From Hypsibius dujardini (lineage: Eukaryota; Tardigrada; Eutardigrada; Parachela; Hypsibiidae): a DNA stretch of 64,000 nt. The notes under the pieces were generated by a model. That model was not told the DNA's origin. It did no database searches and saw only the letters and a program-made list of their open reading frames with translations. Every line of letters starts with the position of its first letter. Positions within the stretch are counted from its first letter, which is position 1. Location: the NCBI GenBank assembly GCA_001579985.1, contig LRSR01008563.1:1-64000 (forward strand), written 5' to 3'. This document shows positions 12,401 to 22,815 of the stretch, one piece after another. The position numbers and the translations under genes are program-made.

Positions 12401-13249
12401 AGACGCAAGCCGGAAGTACAGTAGCCGAGCCTCATTATCACCTCCTCTAAAGTATAACTTGAGAAAATACTGACTGCCTGCTGCTTACTTGGTCACAGAT
12501 GAGCTCCCACTTTTTCTTGCTGTCGTAGGCTCGCAAAATCTTGGCTTTATCCGGCTGTAGTGCAAACAAAGCAGATCAAACTAATCCAAACTCATCAGTA
12601 CAACAGACGACTCTCTCACCGGCAAGTCCATAGATTTCTGGAAGGAAGAAAAAGGAGCATTCATTATTAAGGTTGAGAAAAAAAGGACGGGTGGCATCGG
12701 CCCAACGGGTTTACCATATAGGCCGACTAATTGTAAGTAACGCATCAATCGACTAATTAAATGGGCCAGAGAAATAACAGGTTTGGTTTGTTCTTGCCGA
12801 TTCGTTAATCATTCTCTACAAGCAATACTTCATGTCCGGTTAAAAGAAGAGTTAACAACTATTGAAAAAATAAGTGACATCTGCTAAGAATCATGAGGAA
12901 ATATTATTGCGATGCAAGCATCGAAACCGGAAAAATTTCTCGCAAGTCAGTCCGTTAATTTATTTAGAGCTGAATGCTACAACTACAGTAACACAGTGCG
13001 GTCTCCTTCCTCTTCTACCAATGGTCTAAAAAACAAGTCAATCAACAAATCGAGGCATGCCAATTATCTAATATATTAGAGCAGACTCACGAGTATTTCA
13101 TTGAGACGTCGCTCGACCTCATCATCCGGCGGAAGACGAATCAAAGTGGATTCCTGTGGGAGCTGAAGATTGCCATTTCCGCTGGAGGAGGTGACTTTAT
13201 TATGGAGAGATAAAGAAGGGCCATTAAAGGTGCCACTTCGGCTGGACAT
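6410..13249 (-). CDS. FMNL: Formin-like protein of the FMNL/Frl family (complete)
   Basis: Thirty exons join in frame to 1069 residues: 13091-13249, 12620-12637, 12489-12554, 11525-11626, 11291-11376, 11076-11159, 10807-11008, 10478-10726, 10359-10400, 10213-10280, 10088-10126, 9903-10013, 9602-9833, 9276-9527, 9189-9212, 9046-9113, 8887-8943, 8621-8813, 8504-8541, 8261-8428, 8150-8188, 7853-8053, 7595-7651, 7435-7507, 7310-7354, 7117-7249, 6840-7032, 6666-6749, 6582-6603, 6410-6513. The GBD/FH3 part (about 35-440; [21 protein letters not shown]) fits the FMNL subfamily better than Dia or DAAM. A coiled coil leads to the proline-rich FH1 (about 520-575) that feeds profilin-actin, then FH2 (about 580-1000; [19 protein letters not shown]), which nucleates and elongates filaments. 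The tail (LEDLLLGLKN plus basic RRSQRRK) resembles the DAD that locks the protein until a Rho GTPase binds. Vertebrate FMNLs start MGN for myristoylation; this start (MSSRSG) does not. Exon 7 adds an Asn/Ser/Gly-rich insert. Confidence 0.95.
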
Positions 13250-14651
13250 GTTTTCTTTCCCTTTTCTCGCCTCGCTCGCTGATAAGATGTTCCGTCAGGT
13301 GCAATAAAGAATGACTTGAGGTCCCATAAATATGCCACTGGTGGTGGATAATGCGGCCGATGCACAACTCCTTATCGGAATGTCAATATTCAACAATAAA
13401 TAATGCACTTAATGCCTGCAACACACAACACAACCACAACATTCTAGCCAATGCATTCCTTTCCTTCCCTTCTCTTTCCTTTCCGCGTACAATGTAAAGC
13501 CGGCCACAAATAAATAGGAAATGTCTTGGTCAGTTTACAAGTTTGAGTGAGAAAAAAACAATTCCACTCAGAAATGGTTAGTTGCATTACAGTATTCTCA
13601 TCCCATTTCCAGGCTTCATATGAGTCTATAATAATGATATTACTTATCTCACCCATCCATATAAGAAAAGAGAGATGCACGTCCAACTTGGTTTCCGTCG
13701 TCCATCTCTTGACGAGATCGTTTATCACAATATGTAACAATAAATGGCAACAATAGTGCCGTTAAACAGAAAGGTACGGTACGAGTAGCAGTTGAACCAA
13801 TTCTACTACCGATTCCGGCAAAACAATATGATGTTATTGAATAATTCCTAAATCTTGTAAGATTCCACTAAATGAAAGAAAGCAGAAAACGACCTGAAAA
13901 AAATGCAGTAACCAAAGACGAAATGACCAAACGCATCTCTCGAACTCGATTGACTCTCTCATCTCATCTCTCACATCTCATTAGGTCAGCCAACCCTAAT
14001 CAAAGTGAAACGAATCAAACTGAGCTTGGCCGGTTTCATTGATTCAGCCTGCAGATGGCAGCATGATCCCTCTACAATTCACACCTACATTGTACTGTAC
14101 AGTATCATACCACATTAATCGCGCGTAAAGTTGGCACGAGAGCCAAGAAAGATTCATTAGCTGATTATTAAAGAGCCGACACTTTTCGCAAGAGAATTAT
14201 TGCAAGTACTCGCTGGCGGTAGGACTTGTTGCACATGAGAAAACAACACCGTGGCGTGGCCCAGCTCATAGGACTGCTGCCTGCTCTACTAACGAAGAAA
14301 AGAAGGAAGGACTGACTTGTTCTGTTCCGGTAGATGAAGGCGAGGCGACCCTGGTATGAAGCTGGTCGCTCGACCAGCCCGATACTACCTACCGATACTA
14401 GTACTGATTTATCGGTTTGGTCTGCTGAGGCAAAGATGAAGCTGTGTGTTTGTTCGAGTTCGAAGAAAGCTAGAAGCGGAAAAAAGCCAGTTTGTTGGCA
14501 ACTGACAACTTTTTGACAATTTCTCTTCTTGCCTTTCTTTCCGGTTCCAATCCAACTTGCAGTGAGTGACACTGTATGTTGCTACTTCATTCGGCTTTCC
14601 GACCAGCACGACCAACATTTCTTAATCTCCTTGTTCCCAAATTCCGCTGTC
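13250..14651. other. Divergent intergenic region between FMNL and the WSB gene
   Basis: The two genes are transcribed away from each other, so both promoters and any 5' non-coding exons should lie here. There are pyrimidine/purine-rich simple stretches (for example tctcatctcatctctcac near 13970). No ORF with splice support was found. Confidence 0.5.
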
Positions 14652-17304
14652 ATGCCTTCTTCCCAGGGTCACTCAGATGAGGACGATGACGCAGGTCAGT
14701 CTAACATCCAGTTGCAAGTCTTTCCTTGGATGGGTCGGTTTGATCGGTGCAAAGCAGAAACATAGCTTTTTTTACTCCGAACGATCTTTCGTTAGAACAG
14801 GATATGCTACATTCAGACCATTGTCATTATTAAAAAACCCACCAGTTGATCCCTAGTCCCTATCCTACAAGATAGAGGGAGGCCCAATAGGCGTAGGCGC
14901 TATAGTTGCAGATCGGTGATATTTGCACTTATATGATTGCAGGAGTATAATGAAGAATTAAGTATATAAAGATCGTTTCGTTCAAGCGAGAGAGAGAGAG
15001 GGTTATTCTTCTCTTGACAAAATTACCAATGGTTGACTGATCATTCCTTTTTTTATCAGCTTTGGAAGGCGGCCTCGAGATGATCCGGCAAATCCGCAGC
15101 AATGATCCCATTTACAGGAAGATCAGTTCCGCCGCAAACGAAGAGGTTGGACGTATTGCACAGGGATCCAAGTAAGGAACATTGCTTCTATTTGATATTT
15201 TAGTATACCGGTTATATGATTGTTCCATCCCCGAAATAGATTCGGCCAGGAGATAATGACATGCGCCTTCTCGCCTGATGGAAGCCTCTTCGCCTGGTCC
15301 GTCGGTTCTTCAACCGTTTCTGTTCACTCTGTTTCGGAGCTGTTGCCAATTTTGTCATCAGCGGCCACTTCATCGGGAGCTACTGCAGCGTAGGAAGGAA
15401 CCTGATAGCCTTTTTATTAACTGCCATAGTTGAAACGTTAAATGCACAACTGCTTATTTGCGTAGGTCTTTACTGCAGAACTGGGCACAAACACAAAGTG
15501 CGGCTGTTCTGAGTGCTCGCAGTCAGGAAGCCAACAATGGCAAGATCGATCTGGACAACGGTCAAGCCGTTACTGCCATAGGTCTGTGTATTACCGTCCT
15601 CTATTCACTAAAAATGGGCATAAATCTTTGCGTATTTATTAATGCAGTGTTTGTGACATTGTTATTTAGCCTTTGGTGAACGCGGAGACGGCGTTTCCCG
15701 ACGTGCTAGCATTAATTCCTATCAGCGTTTCAACACCAAGGGAAATTTGGTCCTTGCGGTCGGACTGGCCGGCGGAGACATCAAGGTACAGTAGTATTCG
15801 GCTTTGCCAACCTTTTCTGCGCATGTTGTTTAAAAAAGCTCTCAATGAATAATCCATTGGACTTGTTCCGTAGGTCTGGGACATGGCTACCGGTACACAG
15901 CAGTTTGAGCAATCTCGTATCTACTTCGCCGATGATTCCCGTAATTTTGTGGTTGTTTTTTAGGACGAATCGCTTTACTGCTGCAAGACCACTCAGACGC
16001 CATTTCGAGCCTCGAATTTTCTCGCGACGGAAGGTGCGTTTGGTCTCTTCATTATTGAGTACAGTATTCAGTGCAATAGCATTGTTGAAAACGGGATCGC
16101 TTTCTTGCAGTTTTATTCTTGTGTCTGCGGCAAAAGATAAATCTGTAAATCTGTGGGATTTGCCGGACGACGGAAACATGTAAGCATTAAAAAGAGCGTC
16201 GATTTTATTTGCTGTCAAAGTTTTAATTTTTGAGTTTTTTCAGGTTTCATTCTCTGATTCCTGAACGGGGATGGGTTCAGCCAGTCAGGCAGGTGGCATG
16301 GTCTCCTAATGGCCAGCATATTGTTACTGTCGGGGATGGGAAAACTGTAAGACTGGTGTTCAACTTTACTTTCTTATTGTCTTGTACTCATACAATTTTC
16401 TGTTTCAGGCACTGTTGTGGGAGCTAGAAACATTTACAGTGGTAAAGAGTCTTCAAGGCCACTTGAACGATGTGACAGGATGCCGTTTTTCGGCCGACGG
16501 CAAACTTCTATACACATCAAGTTTAGACACCCGCGTCATCTGCTGGAACATCCAAACTGGCCAAATAGTTGGCAGATATGAACACATGACACCACCACCA
16601 TCAGCTGTAAGTTGTAAATAGTACTAGTGCAAAATTCTTCACTTTTTTTGTACTCATTCGTTCACGTGGTTAGATTTTTGCCGCCGGGACAAATGACCAC
16701 GAAGTCATTGGATTGGACGTAAAGCAATCTCGCTTGGCCACCATCTGTAACGACGGGTATACATAAACTGCACTTCAATTACTGTCTCATAAAATACTTA
16801 TTCATCTGTATGTAAACCATTAGATTTCTCCGTGTTTGGGACATCTCTTCCGAAGAAGTAAAAGATCCTATTGCCCGTGTGGAGATTTCTCCAGATGCTC
16901 GTAGCCTCGCGTTTGCCCCCGATGAACGGTCTATTGCTATTGGGTATGTTTATCATCATAAAGAGCGTTGCAGTTCAAACGGTAGTCAAGCACACTGGCA
17001 GGATTAAAGAACTTTCCGAAATATTCATCTCTGATCACTCCGTCAAACTATTTTCTTAAATAATTGACTCATATCATAAAACTGAATATTTCTTATCTTA
17101 TATATCAACATTTTAGATCAATTAGAATTTGGGATAGGATTACTAGTATAACATGAACAATTCACATATGCAAATGCACAATATAGCTTTATGGCGTAAT
17201 TCGTCTGACAACTATTTTGTTTGACCCGTGGGTAATTTTTACCTTTCAATCTATTTGCCAGGTGTCAAGGAGGATTCCTGCAGTTCTACAGCTTTCCGGA
17301 ATAG
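14652..17304 (+). CDS. WSB1: WSB1-like WD40 repeat protein, apparently without SOCS box
   Basis: Thirteen exons (14652-14694, 15060-15171, 15240-15389, 15466-15581, 15670-15785, 15874-15892, 15964-16033, 16111-16179, 16244-16346, 16409-16606, 16674-16756, 16824-16943, 17262-17304) give 413 residues. Successive WD40 blades end in VWDMATG, VNLWDLPDDGN, ALLWELE, RVICWNI and LRVWDIS. The signature GHLNDVTGCRFSADG followed by HMTPPPSAIFAAGTND matches the WSB1/WSB2 order (GHLFPPPTPIFAGGAND). WSB proteins are substrate receptors of Elongin-Cullin ubiquitin ligases through a C-terminal SOCS box. Here the last blade ends FLQFYSFPE and stops at once, with AATAAA about 160 bases on (17463), so no SOCS box is encoded in this model. 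A 3' alternative exon cannot be excluded. Exon 6 is only 19 bases. Confidence 0.85.
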
Positions 17305-18520
17305 GATGTCAACAGATAACAGTTCATGACCTTTTCTCCAAACAAACAAAAGACCGAAACCTCACTAAACGTTTTTTTTGGTGGCAATTACAGAGTGTTA
17401 TCATTTACATTTTCGAGTTGTAATCGCTTGCATTGCATTATAATATTGTACGGTGTTAATTCAATAAATATTCCGATAATCAAGTGCTGTTGCATGCACA
17501 ATGTACCTCGAATTCTCTTTTAAGCGGAAGATGAGTTGGCGTTGGTCCGAACACAAACTCCTACACTTAGGGTTTGTGGCTATTCAGTCGTGTTAAAACC
17601 GCACTCTCCCGTTTCTTAAAACAGAACCGAGCATTAAATCCTAAGGCCCTGACTAGATTTTTTTTGGGAGATTGTAACCTTCGCGCATTTTGATAGTTCT
17701 GCACTGTGTCTGTCGGCTTATCGTTTCCTTAAGATTATTGCTTGAAATTCCAACCTTCATATAATCTTGAAAATCTTATCTTATCCTTATACACACATGA
17801 CCATAATGTTGTCCGATTGCTTAAAACACGCGCCAATTCATTTATGCTTGGCACGCTGAGTGCCTACTAATAATTAGAAATATCTATTTAAAATACAAAT
17901 ACATACGAGTACAGCTGTGATGAGGTTACTTTGAGGGTCGTTGTTGGGTTCTGGTGGGCCGTAGGGGTAAAACGTGTCAATCAAGCTTTGATTGATTTAG
18001 GTCACATTACTGCACATCTTAAGCATTTTGTTGTCGTTTTTATTTCCGAGCGCTATCCTCTGAATTATATTGCAGTTTCTTTACGATTTCTTTGTCAATA
18101 TGATTGAATTCATTTGATATGAGCATTCTATTGCCTGTAACGTACACGCCGCGAAAGGAAAGCGCAGTGTATTTTTCTGTTAACCAATAAATCAATCTAC
18201 AACTAAACAAATGAAATGAGTGGTTGTTCCACACGGCCCACCAGAACCCAAACAACGACCCTCAAAGTAACCTCAGCGCAACTGTATACTATACCGGTAC
18301 TCATACTCATGTGATGCATCAGTTTCATGTGATTACCTGACTAGGCGCTCGCACAACCAGCAGAATGGCGAATAAAAATTGCTAAAGCACCACAACGCAA
18401 GAAAACGCCATATATTTCATCGCTTTGGACTTTTGGTTCTTTGTCCACACAGTTAAAAAGGGATACAACATCTTTGGCTTCCACTTACAAACGTTTAGTA
18501 AAAGGAGAGCTTTTACAGCC
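17305..18520. other. Convergent intergenic region between WSB and DUOX 3' ends
   Basis: This region holds the WSB poly(A) signal (AATAAA at 17463-17468) and a MITE-like element (17912-18284). No other gene was recognised. Confidence 0.6.
17912..18284. mobile_element. MITE-like non-autonomous element flanked by TA (family 1)
   Basis: Long terminal inverted repeats of about 50 bases begin cagctgtgatgaggttactt on the left; the right end is the near-exact reverse complement. Both share gaggttactttgagggtcgt and a ggttctggtgggccgt block. A TA dinucleotide flanks each end (17910-17911 and 18285-18286). The size is 373 bases and the inside has no coding capacity. TA target duplication and a CAG-type end fit a Tc1/mariner-mobilised element. 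Confidence 0.8.
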
Positions 18521-21500
18521 TCAAAAGTTTTCAGAATGGTGAACCAGACGGGGGAAATCTCGGTCTCGGTTCACTAACTCGCATCCGTTTCCAACGTTTT
18601 CCGTCATCGTTTTAGGTCCACAAGAAAGCACTCCAACTGTAGCAACCTACACCACAACACAGGCAATCAATAATAAATAATGGTTACCCGGGATTCATAA
18701 ATGAGTCATAGCTAACACAAAACAGCCAATCAACGTACATGTCTATGTCGGTTCTTAACATAGCGAAGGAACTCTGGAATATCAGGTCGTCCAAAATGGT
18801 TGATAGCCTTTAGTCCAGTGAAGAGGCTTTTCTTTGAAAGACGTTGAAAGTGGTTCTCACACACGTACTAGACAACACATAGACAACGCATTCAGTATGA
18901 GTGAATAGCAGGCGGACCTGAAGGTAAGGAATTTAAGTTTAAAAAAACTGACCAGCATGGTTGTGCGTAAGTCAAACTTGTTGAAAAATTGCGTGACAAA
19001 AATATGCATCTCTAGCACCCGTGTGACGTCGAGCTTCTCAATTTCGTGAAGAGTCTCCACGAACCACTCAAAAGGCTTGTGAGACGGGCAGATCCACATA
19101 AAGTAGACCTTTTTACAGTGGAATCCCGAAAATCGATTGGTAGATGTGCCAAACACCTACGTTGTTCAAAATTGTTTTGTTATATAAATATATAAATATA
19201 AGCAACAACAGTATTAACAGCTGACAGAGTCCGCAACTTGCCAAATCTTTCAGGATGGACGCATACGGGGTCACTCCCTGTCGAGTGATATAACGTTAAC
19301 TTTACTTGGGATCAACAGAAGTCAGCCAAAACTTACCATTCCAGCCCCAACCATAACCACTGTCTAAGAGAGAATGGTTTTTAGTAACATACATGTACAG
19401 CTATGATTTGCCGGAAAACGCCTTCTTAACTACTATAACATTCCCATGCTCACTTCGTATTTGTACCAGTCCTGATTTCCTCCACCAAAGGGTCCTTCAA
19501 TCCTCAGTCGTGGTTGCAGGCTGCGCTCTTCCGCAATAAGATTAGTATCAAAAGCCTCCCGTAACTTCCACGTCCATATTCCCTGGGCCTTGACGTGAAC
19601 GCTGAGATAGTTGTCGTGCGGTTTGGTGGTCAGAGTGAAGGGATGCGCTTCTTGTGGGCAAAAGGCCGTACAAAAGAGCCGAATCCACTGACCAGATCGA
19701 TAGACAAAATCCGGAGGACGGGTGAATTTGAGATGGACCACGTCTGTGCCAATTAGTACTAGTACAACGCTGCTCTCGTCAAGGTAGAGTGGAGAAAAAT
19801 ACAGTCAACGTACCGGAAGGAAGAAGTTCCGACTCAATGACTTCCAACTCCAGAGCGGTTTGTTTGACTCCAATCAGACGGTCAAAGACAAAGAAAACTG
19901 TCGGTACAATCAGATACCAAGGGAAGTGGGCCTCCTGAAAACATGATTAGTCCACCATTACCGTACTGTAATCCTGATAAGGGAGAGGAACAAAATGTTC
20001 TTACCCCTGTAAGCCTTGGCAAGCCATGAAGTATACACAATACATAAAAGGCAATGTACCCAAAACGATGCGAAAGCCAGAAATATCGGTAAGCCTGCGC
20101 ACACGAAAAGGAAACTTTGATAAAAACTTTTTCCCCGCTAAATCCAACCACAGTTAACTAACTTGTTGCTGTATCTTGGGCCATAAAGCAAAGACAAACA
20201 TAATGCTCATCACTATGACCAATAGTACGCCAGTCAATCCTAGAAAAGACAAAAGAAACATTTATTTAACTCACCGGTAGGTGACGCTTCAAACAAACAG
20301 CTTACCAGTCAATGTCTTGAAAACCCAAAACGCAAACGAAGGCGGGGCAGGTCCGAAGCTCATCTCTCGAAACAGGCAGCGCAAGTGTTCGATGGGTTGA
20401 GTGGAGACATGGTAGAAATTGATGAGATGTCCGATCGTGTGGACAAGGGCGAAAAACCCGCCAGTAAGTGCGATTACTTTATGAAATGTGACAGCTGAAT
20501 CGAAGGGGATGTAAGGGCAAGCTAAATCCCGGATCCAGGTGATAATATTCCGGCAGACTGTCATGAGGAGGATGCTAAACGCAAGACTCATTGCGGCGGC
20601 TGAGCCTCGGGTGATGGCAATGCCGACACCCATTACTTTTCGCAAGTCGCTCGTTTCGTTCAGGAACATATAAACTGAAAAGAACATGTTATTCATTAAT
20701 TTCGATTAAATACTAGTAAATTGCACAAATTAATTGGACGTACAGCTGAAGCGTTCAATCCACACCCCAAGAATGGCCACGTAAAAGACACACAAATAGA
20801 ATATTTGCTGTTTGTGCTCCTCAATATAAGTTAAAAGATGAGCATGGAGGGCCTTGACTCTTCCGCGAAGGGTATTATCTGCTGAGACGTCTGCCGTCGG
20901 CTCAAGAACAAAGTCATGCCTCACTGTCCTTCCGGCTTTCGGGTCAAAAAAAGTCTGATGGACGCCTACTTAGAGTAAAAGAAATTGTCCTCAAGTGGCA
21001 GACAAATCTAACTCATCTTTCGGGTGATGTACCTTTGAAATCCAGTCCGACTTTGGAGAGATCGTGTGTCTGATCAGTGATGAGGCTGAAGAAATCGTCA
21101 AATGACAACTTCTTCTTCCCTTTCAGACCAAAATCCTCGAACAATTTCCAAGTGACAGCGTCCATTCCCGCCGCGCCCTTTTGAGAGGCAGTCATGTCAA
21201 GCAAACTCCTACAAAATAAAAAGAAATTAATATTTCATAAAAATACAATGCCGGCGACGGGTGAGATGGGGTTACCGAAGTAATTCAAAAAGCTGCGCTG
21301 GCTCTATAAGTCCGCTCCTGTCAGAGTCGCACATGTCAAAAAGCACTTTGATGCGAGCCTTCTCATCCCCTTGCGAGAGATGCATAATGAGCTGGAGGAA
21401 CTGCTGAAAGGATATTCGGCCTTCCCGCTGTCTGTCAATGCAGTTGAACATCTTCTCTATGAAGACACATGTCGGCTTCATGGCTAAAATTGACCAACAA

Positions 21501-22758
21501 CCTTTTATACTAAAGCGCTTCTAAGTATTTTGCATTTCGACAAACCTAGAGCCTCAGCAAAATCCACCCTAGTCAGCTTGAGATTCCTGTAGAAGAAAGT
21601 GACTGTTCATATAAAAGGCGGCTGCGAAAAACACTGGCTGTACAAAACACCTTTTTGGACTTTGGATGTTAAGGCCCTATCTCTCGCAAACTTACATGGC
21701 ATCCTCACATTCTTTCTGTTCAACAGCGGACCGTTCCTTCTTATCAATCCCAAAAGCCTGCAACTCCCAACACCATTCATCCATCAGGTAAAGTTGTGAA
21801 GTTATTTCGGTATTCTCTACACTACCTGGGCATAAGCAATTTTGAAGAAGCGTTCGAGCCGCTGCTGGCGCTTCTCCTTAGTCTCAGCTGTGGTGAAAAT
21901 GTGCTCATGTGATGTGGGAGTGATCACGAGCTCCTTCCCGTGTGCCTTGAGAAATTGCGTGAGAATTTCGATGAACTTGCGACGGATGGCCATATTCTCG
22001 AAGATGAGGACTAGGTCATGCTCCTTATGAATTCGCAGTAGTGCTAGTGGATCCTCCGTCGAGTCCTCAGTCACTTCCAACATCATCGCGCTCACGGATT
22101 TTATCGTGATGGTACGAAGGCGATTTCCTTTTCGGTTCTCAACGTGAACTTGACCGTCGGACGCGAATTTCACTTTGACCGGTCGGCTGTAAGAAAAATT
22201 GAATACTCGGCGTATGCATATGCACGGTGATCTGCATTATGCAGTTAATGGTCCAGAATATCGTCGGTATTCTTCAATCTTCATTCCCAAAAATCACCTG
22301 AGATTACAGTGGAGCCACTCTGTAGCAACGACTTTTTCGCTGCCTTTTTCTTGGTTGTTTGTCATCTGATCCGAATGGACATGAAGCGCACCGTTGGTTC
22401 GGTAGTCATCCAAAGAATGTTGATAAACTTGGTCTTGATGATGTTTGATGTATCTGTCGCACAGTTAAAATCGTCTATCTCAGCCAAAGACAGACATAAA
22501 AGAAAGCTCTTGATTTACTTTCGACGTTTCCTTCCGCGGTATTTAAGTAGGATGTACGCCGCGAGGAAGGACACTGTATGTAGTAGACCGGAAAACAATA
22601 TCAACCAACAATACAAAACATGGATTGTTAAAACTTTACTCACACATTGGAATGATGCCGATCAGCGCGCAAGTGAAGAGAAAGGGTACCTCATTACCAG
22701 AAAAGACGTCGCTATTCAAGAAAAAATTCAATCTACGGCAGTATACTTCAAGGAGCTA

Positions 22759-22815
<57 letters not shown>

